Assembly (NCBI GenBank): GCA_019843655.1
Contig: JACDQD010000103.1
Coordinates: 3,906,001-3,970,000 of the forward strand
Reading direction: 5' to 3'
Length of the DNA: 64,000 bases
Source of the DNA: Lethocerus indicus
Taxonomy: Eukaryota > Arthropoda > Insecta > Hemiptera > Belostomatidae
Of the stretch, positions 50,101 through 62,604 are shown in pieces (the first letter of the stretch is position 1; each line of letters starts with the position of its first letter). The notes below the pieces were generated by a model, which made no database searches, was not told the DNA's origin, and saw nothing but the letters and a program-made list of their open reading frames with translations. Position numbers and translations under genes: made by a program.

Positions 50101-53087
50101 GGCGTAACAGCAAATCTAACAGGCAAAGGTCGATTTTCCCCCGTCGACGGCAATCCGACCTTATTATATTTCATTTCCACTGGAAATATAAGCTCAAATT
50201 GAAGCTCTTCAATTAAAGTTTAAATTGTACGAGACGCTCATTTAGTATCATAATATTAATCGCCTGCTATTATGATGCGATGTTATTAACCTAAATTGGT
50301 CTGATTATATAATAATGAATAATCTTTCTTTGTATTATTATTTTTCAGTTAAGTAATTTTTATCGCATCTTGATGTTTCCATCCTACAGAAATCGTTTTT
50401 CTTTCCAAGATTTTACTGTAAGAATCTTGTACCGAATTATAGTTGAGGGAAATTGAATTTTTCGCCGGGCCAAAATAGAAAGAAACGAAGTGTCCAATCA
50501 AATACAGATTTTTCGAACAGAAAAATCGGGTCGTCCGAATGTCGGAGTTTCAGAAGTGCGTTCGGATTTCGCTTCCGCGGATGTCTGATTTCGGTACACA
50601 TTCGCGGCAGCGAAAGGATTTATCGGCCGGGGTTTCTTCCCGAACGGGCCAAGCAGATGTTGCAGGAATTTTTCCGGTCGCCTTTATCCCGGAAGAGGAT
50701 TTATCGAGCGGGCCCTTCCCCGCGGATAAATTGGTGTTGAATGCTGTTGGTTTTGAATTATATCCGCGTTAAAAGTTTCGCCTTTGGGTTGGGGAGCGTG
50801 CAAGTGTTGTGACCAGGGGGGGGGGAGCCTCCTCCGTAAACTTCGTAGATCGATATTCGGTGAAGTTGGTCAGGAGAAAGGCTCGGCCTAATGCACCGAG
50901 GATAAGGATGAGCCCTATACCACTGACGGGCTAATCCGAGTAGCAAAGTTAAACATATAAAACTTAAAAATATAAAAATGGTATCAAGAAACTATTTCTG
51001 TTTGAACGCAGGAATTACATTCACAGCGTGAAAGTTTTACGGACACCGAACCAGCAGTGTTAAATGCTTAATTTTATCTCAATACAGTCTTATATTTTGA
51101 TCCTCCTTCCTTTATTTTTCCAAGCGTAGGAAATATATAGCGTAGTAAGTATTATATAAGACACATTGATCTTTAGAATTTAAAAACTCATTGATACAGA
51201 AAATTGCCCCAAGCTCAATTGTAAAGTTAATAAAAAATGTTACGAAGCTATGAAGGTGAAACCTCCATGGCGAAAGTGGGCTTAGGACAAAACAATTATT
51301 ATTAATTAAACTGTTATTAATTTGATAGTCGGCGTTTTAGTAGAATATAATTATGTTCGGTTCAAAATTGTGCTTTTATCGCTTCCGGGAGGCACTAATA
51401 TCATTCTGCCGTTTAGAGTGATAAAATGTAAAAGACTAGTTTTCTTGTTCAACCGCTAGTTATTTTTTTTTATATGAAATCGGGAATTTTCGGACCACCG
51501 GCGTAGCTATCGTGTGAACCGCTTTATTCAACTACTTGGGTGGCACAGTGCCCAACCGGACAAAGTTCGTTGCTGGTTTTGTAAGTTTAAACTTCTCCGA
51601 AATGCATTTTAAATTCTGCATTTCCCAGAGCAACAAGTGGTGATTTAAATCGCAAAATTGGTGTTTTTAAATTACAATAATTTAATTATATAAGCGTGTA
51701 CAGTTGTTGAATACGCTGTATATTCATCTTCCGTTTTTCTTGCTTAAAGTATAAAATTAATTACACCGCTCACACTTCGCTTAAACCTCCCACCACCATT
51801 AAGTCTAAAGCTTCGTTCACGCCGCTAGTTTAACAGGACTACTTTAAGCTGAAATGGAGTTCTTGGAATATCGAACTTCTCTCGAAGTCCCCAATGGAGG
51901 AATCCCGCGTTTCCGCGAAGCCCAGTAGCGGATGTCAATCCTCTCATTGTTCTCCCGGCGGAATTGAATCAAACGTCGCCGTTAATTTTCGCCGGCTTCC
52001 CGATTTCCCGGTACTCGCTGCCGTCGGGGAGGTCCCGACAATGAGATGTCGTTTCCTCTACGACTTTCACGTGAAGAAGGAGTCATGAAGTTATTAATAT
52101 TTAACGACGCCAACCGCTAGAAATATTCATTTCCATCCATTGTCCAGCTCAGTTATAATTTTATAATATTTCCTAACGGAATATTTTATGATCAGATTCC
52201 TGCGTTGAACGTGGTTTTTTCCCGTCACAAAGGAAGGAAGTATCAAAAAATAATTTTTTACACGCGAGTTAGATGAAATAAGCAGTTGAAGTTTCAATTA
52301 TTACCCGTTCGTTAACGTCAAGTAATGTATTATACCCAGCACGCATATTAATATCGCGGGCAATCTGTCGGATTCGGAAATTTATACGTAATTAATAAAC
52401 AATCCTCGTTTTTGGCATCGGCCTCGTGTCCGCCATAGCCAACATAACGTAAATTTGGAACACCGAACGTAATCGAAATCACGTAATTAGCCTTCAACGG
52501 GTCAGCTTTACAATGGGATAATCAAAATAGCAATTTCTGTGTAATTCAGTAAATAGATCATTTATACTAGTGACAGGGGTGAGGAACAGGTGGCTGAGAA
52601 AGGTATAATAGAGGTCCGCGGAATTCTCGTGAGCGCTACCGTCAGGGTAGAGGAGACTCCCGGAGGCGAAGCCACCTGTCGTCGGTGGTAGAGCGGGGGG
52701 GAGCAATCGCGCCAAACGATCTCTATTTTAAAAGGGCGGCTATGATCGGTTAACAGGCCCATTATATTATATTTGGTGTGTCGGGACTGGAGCCGGTGTT
52801 GAATACGAGAGTCGAGAGGGCGGCCGCGGCTCTGGCTCGTGAGTTCGTGACTCCTCCAGCCGCCAGAACCTTCCCATTAACAGGTTGTCAAGGAAGGCTC
52901 AACCTAAAATCGATATCCGCCGCACTATTCAGAGCCGGCCGGGAGTTAGACCGGTCGGCTTGACGTTCATTGTCCGTTTTATCGCTCTTTCTCTCCCTCC
53001 CGCTTTCCTTCCTCCTTCTTCTCCGTCTCCTCTCCGTCCCCCGCTCCTACTCGCGGCCAGGACGGAACGGGAGCCGGGGCGAGACAC

Positions 53088-53120
53088 GACCTAAAGAGAC
53101 ATTTAATGATGCCTGACACG
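53088..53120 (+). repeat. Short diverged direct repeat, copy 1
   Basis: The core GACATTTAATGA, preceded by AAAG and followed by GCC, recurs exactly 480 bases downstream at 53,568-53,600, with about 20 of 25 positions shared across the core. It is an old duplicate or a conserved regulatory string. Confidence 0.5.
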
Positions 53121-53567
53121 GCCTTTGTCAGCCCCACTGTCTGCCCTCGCCCCCTTCCGAGAAGTCTTCTTTCTCTCTTATTCCCCGAGCCAACTGATGG
53201 AGTCCCGAAACGAGCGGACCGTAGAAATTTGATGCGGTCCCAGTAAATCGAGTCGGAAGAAAAAGAAGACAAAACCGAGGTTGAACGAACTTCACGGTTG
53301 TTGCCTTTGGGATGGAAGCGCGGTGGAGGTTTATGTCCGCACTATTAATTGCGCGTTTAAATTAAAAATCTAGTGGTTGTTTCACTTATAACTAAAATCT
53401 GTTTCTTTCTGAATGTGTCCGATTGGGCGCTATCGTATTCCAAATTATACCTGTCTTTATTTCCTTAATGTGCCTTTGTGAGTATTCTGAGCACCTGTTT
53501 CCCATCATATTCTGACTTCAATTTAGGTTGATCCTTTTGTACCGGGGAAGTAAAACCGAACAGGCAT

Positions 53568-53600
53568 GACTCAAAGGGACATTTAATGAAGCCGAACTTG
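53568..53600 (+). repeat. Short diverged direct repeat, copy 2
   Basis: Second copy of the 53,088-53,120 segment, sharing AAAG, GACATTTAATGA and GCC in the same order and orientation. Similarity fades on both sides. Confidence 0.5.
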
Positions 53601-54228
53601 CGTGGACATACGGAAGTTCAACGCCTGCTGTTCTCCTCACAGTATAACGCGATCTCGCCAGAGTTAGTATTAACGCTATCCGAAGGAATAATCCACTGAT
53701 AAATAAATGATCAGCGTTTTACAGAAACGTATCTCCGGAAAACTCCCATACAAAAAGACATTTTACTTCTTATCCATAATATGGATTTCCATTGTACAAT
53801 AACGTTTAATGCATTTGGAATATAAGTTACCTTCTGATTACGATTTTTAAGGGATATTTTCCTGCTGATTTTTAATTATTAGTTTTATTACCTCAATGAA
53901 TTTGGTGTTTAGCAAAATTTTCTTGTAATATAAAATGGTTTTCTCTTCCATGATTTTGTGATCCTTCACCACGAAAAGGCCATTATCTCTATCCAAAATT
54001 ATATTGATTTATTCGTAATGAATCAGTCTGTAAGTAATCAAAGATACTTGCTTGGCTAACGTGGGCTTTAATCACGCGAATAATCAGCCTGTCAGCAAAA
54101 AAAAACCTGTATTCAACAATATAACAAGAAATTAAAACTAATAATGGCAATTTCGTGTACTGAAATCAAGTGAAAAGTAGAAGGCGAGGCACCGGGACAA
54201 CTCCTGTAATTATAATTCTCGACGCCGG

Positions 54229-54250
54229 TACACTTTTAATTAAAAGTGTA
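54229..54250. other. 22-bp perfect palindrome
   Basis: An uninterrupted palindrome centred on TTAATTAA, with outer half-sites TACACTTTT and AAAAGTGTA. A fully symmetric 22-mer is unusual by chance at any one site. It could bind a dimeric factor or form a hairpin, but no direct evidence of function is visible. It lies about 1.4 kb upstream of the Ig1 exon. Confidence 0.9.
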
Positions 54251-55693
54251 TTAAGCGGTGGTCCTTTCTTTTCTGTTGCGCCGGATCTTATCCGGTAAGA
54301 ATCAAAGCTCCAATTATTCATAGTTGGGCGCTGATTATTATTTAACCGGGCCCTGGTGTACTTAAGCCAGCATCCGGCTTCTGCGACTCGGATCAAGATA
54401 GTGGGCGCCTCGGAGGGAGGTCTCAAGAATCGCATTAATTGTTTTCTGGAGATAAAGGGAGAAAGAGAGAGAGAAAAAAGTTAGGAATAAAATTGTGGAA
54501 TTCATTTCGCAGTCGAAAACGAGAGACGCTTCTTGAATTAATATGGGAAAAGATTTTATTTTTAGAGTCTCCAGGCTTTAATTAAAACAGCTCTGTTGTT
54601 TATTTAATCGGCTCACTTTTCGGCCGATTATTAGTATTTTACAGTTTTTTAATATCGTCCTTCAGGAGTCAGGTCGCCAGGTTATTGGTAGGTACCGCCG
54701 ATAACGACCGGGCGGGATCGATGGAAGGTTACTTCATCGGGTCCCTCACGCTGGAGGGTTTTCGGCATTTTATTAAATTTCTGTCCCTGACTTTTAGTTG
54801 AAGGCGAAATTAAATTTTCAGAGTTTAATTGCGCCAATTTCTCGACCGTAAGTAATCTAATTTTAGCTTTGGCGCCTAATTTGTTTCGGAATCGATTCCT
54901 GCCATCGTGGTATATGATCAACGCCTAGAAGTAGACAGAATGAAAGAAATGTCAAATTTTACTAAACGTTTGTGGAGTAAGGGAGTTTACTTCAGGCTTT
55001 ATATTCGAATATTGCCTGATATTTCAAGGTGCTCCATAAACATAGGATGTTAAATAAAAGTATTAACTTCGACCATGAGTATTTTCACAAATGGCGAAAG
55101 CGGCCAAAAATAGGAACCTCGTTTTAACGACAAAAGGGCATCGTCATAAATTTGAAACTTGGTGAATACGTTTTCATTTGCATTTGAGGCCCAAAACCCT
55201 GCGGACGGCCGACTATTTTACGCCATTTTGGCGGCCTCCGGCGAGTTCATAAATATACAGAAGCGTCGAGCCCGGTCCTTCGAGCCGTTGTATCTCCCCC
55301 TGGTTCGCATTCATATTTTTCTACTCCGACTAGAAACATTTGTACTTTCCAAAAAAAAATCACAACAACCCCAGACATTCTGAATTGTGAAAGAGTGCAC
55401 TATAAGATGTTTTTTCCTTTTTAATCCTGACCCTTTAATCCTTGATTTATGTAAATTCAGTTTTTACTGAAGAAACATTATTATAAATGCTCACTATGTG
55501 TTTTGCTGTCAGCTCTTCTTATTACCAAATTCCAAATAAGTGAGACGGGCAGAAATTCCCATTTCAAAGTCTCCAGCCACAAATAACTATAATTAAATTA
55601 AGATTATGACATGTACGGGTGCTCCTTCGTGTGTCGTATAGTAAAATCTGGGATATTTCATGGGTTATAATTCTATATGTTATTTATTTGCAG

Positions 55694-56116
55694 AATCAGA
55701 ACCGGAGGAAGAGGGTGCCGAGGAGGACGACAGTTACCTGTTGGAGGACTCTCTGCAATCGCCGACGATCCCCTCATCGGAGGTCCATGACGGGTCGCAA
55801 TCCGTTCCTCTGCCAGTATTCCTAGAAGAGCCCACCGACACCTACATAATCAAGAGCAAGCCCGCCACCCTACAGTGCAGGGCCGCCCATGCCCTACAGG
55901 TCTACTTCAGGTGCAACGGTGTACCGGCCGAGAAGCGGGGACACGAACAGGACTTCGTCGACCCCCAGACGGGCGTCAGGAACGTCGAGGCCTCGATAAA
56001 CATAACGAGGAACGACGTCGAAGAGTATTTCGGCAAGGACAAGTTCAAGTGCGAGTGCGTCGCGTGGACTTCCAGGGGCCAGATCAAGAGCCAGCCCGCC
56101 ACCCTCGATGTTGCCT
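55694..56116 (+). CDS. UNC-5 netrin receptor, coding exon 2 (acidic linker and first Ig domain)
   Basis: This exon encodes residues 32-172 and the first base of codon 173. An acidic stretch (SEPEEEGAEEDDSYLLEDS) and a Ser/Pro-rich linker precede the Ig domain, which runs from about PVFLEEPTDTYIIKSKPATL to SQPATLDVA. Four cysteines at residues 93, 105, 151 and 153 have the 12-residue and 2-residue spacings known for UNC5 Ig1, where they form two disulfides. FRCNG, CECVAW and KSQ are further family signatures. NIT at 134-136 is a glycosylation sequon. In UNC5 receptors the Ig domains bind netrin outside the cell and mediate repulsive axon guidance and dependence signalling. The acceptor is TTTGCAG and the donor GTAAGT at 56,117. 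The exon is 423 bp, phase 1-1, the symmetric class typical of Ig-domain exons. A TAG five bases into the intron ends the unspliced frame. Codon usage is more GC-rich than the flanking introns. The transmembrane and intracellular parts lie outside the window. Confidence 0.93.
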
Positions 56117-59100
56117 GTAAGTAGATTCTCCATTATATACATGCATCTCTACAATACCAGTCCACCCTCCTCCCTCATAAAATAAGAAATACAATTTATA
56201 AAAAAACATTTATGTTAAAGAAAAGATGTTGGTATTACCTTAATCTGTTCATGGGAATCGTTCAAATTTTGAAATTAAATAAGGAAAATATAATAGGAAA
56301 TAGTTGGTTATTTGGATGTAAAGCGTTTCTTAATCAGCGTTGCATTAATGTCTTAGATATTTCGTCGAAGATTTAAATTCGATTAAATTAAATATTCATA
56401 GCAATCGAAAGTCCTCGAACAACTACGGTGCAGTCTAAAAATTGTGTCCGCATTTTGTTTGCTCGGAGTCGGTATCGTTCGTTAATTTGGGCGCGATTAG
56501 TCGAATATCGAAACCCAGTTCCAATTTCGAGGCTCGATTCAAATCGGTCCCGCCGCACGGCCCTATCTCCCTAATAAGCTGTCAAAAAATGTACAATTAT
56601 CCCGATAGTTAGTCTTATTAATTCCTGAATTAGTGGGGGCCCGGGGAGGACGGGGAAAACCGTCATGGCGAGGATACACGCAACCCCGGGCCTTAGATAG
56701 CATCGAAACGCGGCCCTGGTTGTCCTCGGGGAATGAAAACAGTGTTTTGTGCCCGTTTAAAATCAGTAACCCCTCCCCCACCCTACGGTGTTTGCATGGA
56801 ATCAATTCTTCCCGGAAATGTGGAATCGATAATTCAAATCTAACCTCTATAGGTTGATCATAAAACAATACTAGAGTGCAATAATGCAGTGGCATGATGC
56901 AGCCAAGGTGCCGTAGGTGCCTCACTAATTCGAATGGAGGCACAAGAACTTTGTTGATTCTGTTTTCTTCAATATAATTTTTAAAGCATTTTTCATTCTA
57001 ATTCATGCTGTATGTTTTATTTGAACCGCTCAAAAATACCGTACTGTTTAATTATTTAGCCGAAGCCGGTCTAGAGTGGAGGAGGGCGATAGGAGGTTTT
57101 TCGAAGATTTTATTCGAGCGAGTTTCTCGCCGAATAAAATACTCGTCGATTCTGGGACCGAACGCGTGTCGACGAAAGAATTACACGCTGGAAAACGCTG
57201 ACTTCTCGGAGTTAAGTTATGCGCAGGACGCGTCCTTGTAAAGCCTACAGGGTTGGCCGTAAGTCAGACAGAATGTGTCCACCGCCCCCCAACCGTAATT
57301 GGAGTCCATGTTACCGTCTAATAAACTATCGGCGGTCGCAGAGATAATACCCCTGTCCCGGCCTCTATATCTGTATTCACGGCGTGTGTAATATCCGGCT
57401 GTACGTTTGCCACGCGTTAATAGTTAGCCATCTTTTATAAATGGATTGTCACCGAGTCATTATTTACTTCTAAATTTATTCGTCCGATATTTCAGCCTCC
57501 ATTCGTCCGAATTTACATTGACCTCAACTTATTTAAATACATGATTTGTTCATCAATGCGGAGGTTCTTTATTACGTATGGCCGATGAAGAGTCCTGGTG
57601 TAATAATGAATTACTACCTCAGTGCTAATGCCGATGGCAACAAACCTTCCTGAGGTTTATATTATGTACCATAAATTTTTATATCAGTGAACTTAAGCTA
57701 TGTCTAATAACCAGATATAAGTAGTAAACAAAATGTAAACATTTTTGTTTGTTAATAGCATTGATAAATGTGATAAAAGGAAAGTATTACCCTCGATTTT
57801 TCGGTATTTTGCATTGATTCTTCTTTAACTATTTAGAAGCTACATTTGAATACTTCGGTATTCAAAACCTTTCAAAACCTGGTCTGAACTTTCGACCCCG
57901 CTAATCACCGCCCTGTTAATTCAACTATTGTAATCTCAGATTCGACTCGGCGCTTTGGCTTGAGTTGGACTTTAAAAAAAAACACGAGAACCGAGTTTAC
58001 TTCTTTTTTTCGAGCGCGGCGGCGTTAATTGCATGCTAAGTAGGACAGAGGGCGCCGACAGATTAGTATTCGTGGTGCGTCGAAACTGAGCTTTTCTCAA
58101 GAGCTTTCACGTTGACTTTAATTTCGAAATTAACCACGGTCGGTCGACGACAAAGGAGACTGACTCTTCGCGGGTTTTCCCACGGCGTCTTGGGACGCGT
58201 TCAGTTTTGAACGGCGTTGACACTCCGAGTGAAGAGAAAATACATATTTTTTATAATTACTTTTCATCACAGTGAAAGAGAAGTTTCTCCTTTTTTCGCT
58301 GAATAAATAATGTTGATTTCAAAACTTACACTTAGCGCCGATAATCCCATAAATAGTATACATTTGGTGTTTTGTGTTTATTACTCTTGAAGTAAAGTAC
58401 AAGCTTTTGCGATGGATTGATATATTTGCGTCGTGTTATTCGTATCTACGATTTCAAAACACTTAGAAAACCGTAGGAGATTTCGGCAGGATATGGTTTC
58501 ACCATCCTCCTATCCGTATATCACAGGAAACCCGACCGACGGTTGCCAAGTCACGATATTTTAAAAACTCTTGACAGCGCTTCATTGTTAATACTAATTA
58601 CCTGTATTTCTTCGGGTTCACGATTCCTCGCCGCCCACCCAATGCCTCTCCGGTGCCCCGTTAAGTGCCCTGTCAAAGTTGTCCTTTTGTGTGGAACCTC
58701 CCGCAATTGCGTCCGTTAACTGATGCTAAGTAATTCGGCGGGAATTTGTTTGCTGCGGTGCAAACCTCGCGGTCCATTGTACGTCTAGAGTATAGGAGTC
58801 GACAATTTACCCAGGGTGGTGCTGACGTAAGGTGAGAAACGTACACCGACGGGTACGGGTTTTATTTCCCGTTCTTCTAGGAAGAAGGAGTGGACCTAGG
58901 CATGTGTCACGTCAGGCATGACAAAGTCGCACCAGTCGTACCCGGTTGGCACCGGGGAGACGTCCCTGACAAGCAGTACCGCAACTAACACGGAAAGGAT
59001 TACGCGGGTCCCACGAACTGTACCTGAGGCCGGGGCGGCGGAGGCGAGAACGAAAGGCCGTAAAACGTAGGACACGAGGCACTTAAGGCGGGTTCAGAGG

Positions 59101-59836
59101 GCAAAACCACGTACCGCTGTAAAACAGCACTGCATACTCGTTTTTTTTGTTTCTATCGGCCGACTTCTGAAACTTTTATTCCTTAAATGACACATGAGAA
59201 CAGACATATGACTACTTGGAAAGCCGTCGTTATAAACAATTATCTATTTAGGATTACCTAGGCTAGGAATACCTACCGGATCATATAATTGGAATTCACT
59301 GTCTGGCTAGTAGGATCCCGAATAGTTAGTTGTAGGACGAACCTCAGGCCGCAGATGTTGAGACGTTCTTTCCGAGATTCCTGGCTTTGAGCGAGTTCCA
59401 ATAGAAGGGTTAATTCTCTTCTCAATTGCAGTTTTCTCTACTTTCAAATGGGTTTAGTTTTTTCGTATTATTGGGAACGGCCCTTTACCAAGATAGCCTG
59501 GATTCCTATTTAAGTTGTTTCTGTATTTTTATTGCCTCACTAATTGTCCTGTTGTTTTGTCAGAGTTTTCGTTTTATAATGACAACAAATATTGCCGGAA
59601 GTTTTCCCATCGTATATTAATTGTAATTTTTTCGTATCGATTTGTGATACACATTTCTGCCAATTGGGTGTCAGTCTCAGGGGACGAGCGAAAGTTCTAT
59701 CTAAATCCGTCCTGTACGGTTTGGGGGAGGAGAAGTAGAATGAGTGAGATTCCGAGTATAAGAAGTTGGCAAGTCGGATTCAGTTAATTGGATATCTGAT
59801 GACGATGCCGGGGACTCTCCTCGAGGAAATAACACC

Positions 59837-59861
59837 GGGTGGGAGGGGGTGGGGGGAGGGG
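59837..59861 (+). other. Strong G-quadruplex motif
   Basis: Five guanine runs (59,837-59,839, 59,841-59,843, 59,845-59,849, 59,851-59,856 and 59,858-59,861) are separated by single-base loops of T or A. Single-base loops favour a very stable parallel quadruplex. It lies on the sense strand within intron 2 of unc-5. Confidence 0.85.
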
Positions 59862-60555
59862 CGGAAATCGCGAACGAAATATAACTTTTCCCATTTGCTA
59901 TTGTGGGGCCTTTGGAGTCTAATCGAATGCGCGGCTGTGTTACCGGAGCCGATGTGCGAGCCGCGATGGGATTTCGGTTTGCTTCTGTGTGTGTGTGTGC
60001 CCGTCGAACCTTTGTCAAAGTCAGAGCCCCACTTGAGGCCGTTTCTTCTTCGGCGGGCCTGTCGGTGTCTGTCGGCGCGTCACTTAATGCCTGGCGCCCC
60101 ACACGATTATCCTATCCCGGCTTTGGTTTCTTCGGAGGGATAAACTTCGGGTGTATACTTTATTCCAGGCAGTATTGAGAGAATGGAGACCGGAGTGGAG
60201 ACTCAAATAAAAAATGTATACTTTATTCTGACGTTGTCGGAGAATTCCTCGGCCTTATACAATCGTATCGCTTATAAATACGGTCGTCATAGAGTGATTT
60301 CTTCAAAATATTTCACAATAAGATTCAACGGTCTTATTTTGAATAAAAAAAGTGAATAAGTCAAATGCATCCTGTTTTACATATTTACCTTCTGTACTTC
60401 TGCTCATTGTAATATTTCAGTTTTCAAGTCCTCGAAAGTATAAGGAATCGCACGAATATCCGCTTATGTTGTGCACATCTGATAACCAAATCACTTAACG
60501 GCGGGCACAGACGACGCTGTCATGAAATAATTCTGGCGATCGTCTGTCCCTACTT

Positions 60556-60640
60556 GCTGATTTGGCGTTGCGCTAAACCGGTTTCGGCTTCTCGCCATCT
60601 TCGGTGCTACGTCAGTAGATTAGTGAGGCACTTAGTTATG
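60556..60640 (-). repeat. Fragment related to the inverted-repeat element
   Basis: GCTGATTTGG, CGCTAAACCGGTTTCGGC, and CTCGCCATCTTC follow the same order as the minus strand of the 13.4 kb element across its right arm and spacer. The best-matched core is 60,571-60,602, with one mismatch or so. Beyond 60,602 the match weakens but TCAGTAG and TTAGT remain recognisable. The outer end of the arm (AGGTTTCGTGT) and the target duplication are not seen, so it is a partial or diverged copy in the opposite orientation. Confidence 0.7.
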
Positions 60641-62604
60641 TTGGTCGCCGGTGGGGTCACTGCACTTTTACTGTCTTTAAAACAAATCCTGCACTCAAGA
60701 AGTTTAAATGCGTGAAATGGCGGTCATAGTCTTACTAAGAAAGTTTCTCTTATGTCTAAGTAGACTTTCATTTCCTCGTTCAATATCGTGAATTTACGAG
60801 GGAATAGGACATTTTCAAAACTTGAATTTATTCTCATAGTTAATAGCGGGTAATTGTAATTCGAAATCTCGCGGAAACCGATTTTATAATAAATTAATAT
60901 CCTCTCTTACTTGTTGTTTTTAATTGTAAGACACCAGTCGAACCGAGGACTTAAAGTTTGTACAGTCAGTTTAATAAGCAACTCGCCCATAATCGAGAGG
61001 GGGAACTGGAGTTGGAGACGTGGAAATTCGGCTGGAACAAATTCGGTACACGTGCGATTCCTTTATGCGCCGCCGCCGGTGTACCTACCAGACTCGGCTG
61101 CGAGAGAAACTCTCGGCCTCGTAAATACCAAGAGCGGGAAAGAAATCTAAGTGCTTGAATAAACCTCCCGAGTCGGTCCCCGCCTTGAAGTTTGGAGAGT
61201 TGAATTAGACGGAAATAAATACCATATTCCGACCGGTTCGGATGGATGCTCCTGAACGTTATATAGGCTTCTAACGTTCTAAAATAGTAGAGAACATTTT
61301 CAACATGAAATCGTATACTTCTGGTGGCTTACTTGTTGATGTACATCCAACAAATTGCACGTGCCGAACTCCTATTTAAATAACGAAACGTTCGATTTAA
61401 AATGCCATTCGGACAGGCTTAAGAATAGACGCACTCGAATAATACCGCGCAGAATTGCTTATAAATAACGCAATCTTCCAGTCGTCGAGTGCTCTCCTCG
61501 ACCGTTCGCAATCGGAGCGAAGGGTCGGGGGGAGACGGCGCCGACTCTCATTGCACGAATGAATGGGAACGAATTAGCCGTTAGGCAAGCGAAATCGAAA
61601 GCGCTCTTCAGAAACGATGACTGGCGCGAAGGGAAAATAAAATGCTAAAAGGGAAAACGAGACCTGGGGGATTGTCTGATCTTTGTTAACTATAAATAGA
61701 GCCGTCTCGGGTTTGAATTAACGGGTCCGCGGGGAGGAATTTATGCCCCGCAGCCCTCGGCCGTGTATACAAGCCGGTTCGAAAAAGACTCTGAAAGCGA
61801 CCTGATCTATTTTATAAATGTACTTATCGTAACTCCGGGCCCCGGAGCGAGTGGGAGTACGGAACGCGGTTTAGAGCCTGTTACCCGGGAGTGCAACGCG
61901 GTGAGATAGCCTCCGAATAATTTACGACCGATGTCGGCTGAAAAATATTTTCAGTTTTTTTTTCTTTCCTTTTTAAGGAATTTATGAAGGTTCGCAGTTT
62001 TCCGTTAAAACGTCGTTTCTACTTTCAACCACTTTCTAGAATTTCAGCACGCCGATTAAATTTTTTACATATGCCTATTTGATATGACTAATTTCACGAG
62101 GTCCAGATGGAAATCTTTTCAAGTTGAGTGGTTGACAGGCTAGTACTATTATATCAGACATTAAGAGTAATAATTATGGTATTACCAGTGGTATTGGAGG
62201 TTCGCCACTATTCTGGTGGTGGTGGATGTGTGTTGGCTTCTGGAAGCATCCTGTCAGCACTTTCACCTTCCTCGATAGTGGGTGATAGATACAACGTTGT
62301 TGCGAACGGTTCGTACGAGTCGGGTGGATCGATTGGCTCGTTACACGATAGTCACCCTCCGATTCATACGCTTAATTGGAAGTTGATTGTTGCTCTGACA
62401 AGAAGGGTGGGTCGGTCGGTGCCCCCTTTTATATTGCAATTACGATTTTCAAATTTCGGCCCGCCGTAATACGGCTTCTTTCCCTTTTTTTCTCATACTA
62501 CGGCGGTATTTTCATCATCGAGTTACGCCTAGCGGCCCGTGAGTTCTTTTTCGGTTAGTAATGAAGAAAGGAGGAGAAATTGAAGGTAGACTCTAAGATT
62601 ATGA

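Larger units (their letters stand above)
35503..55693 (+). other. unc-5 intron 1, about 20.2 kb
   Basis: The intron begins with GTAAGT at 35,503 and ends with TTATTTATTTGCAG at 55,693, both consensus splice sites. No coding exon of a nested gene could be recognised on either strand. The longest open frame well inside the intron is 143 codons or shorter and has no recognisable domain. Contents listed separately are a G-rich motif near the donor, a homeodomain/GATA/E-box cluster, a repeat fragment, a TA microsatellite, a diverged repeat pair and a 22-bp palindrome. A short leucine-rich frame at 40,076-40,130 was examined and rejected. Large first introns of axon-guidance genes commonly hold enhancers, so much of the regulatory DNA may be here. 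Confidence 0.75.
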
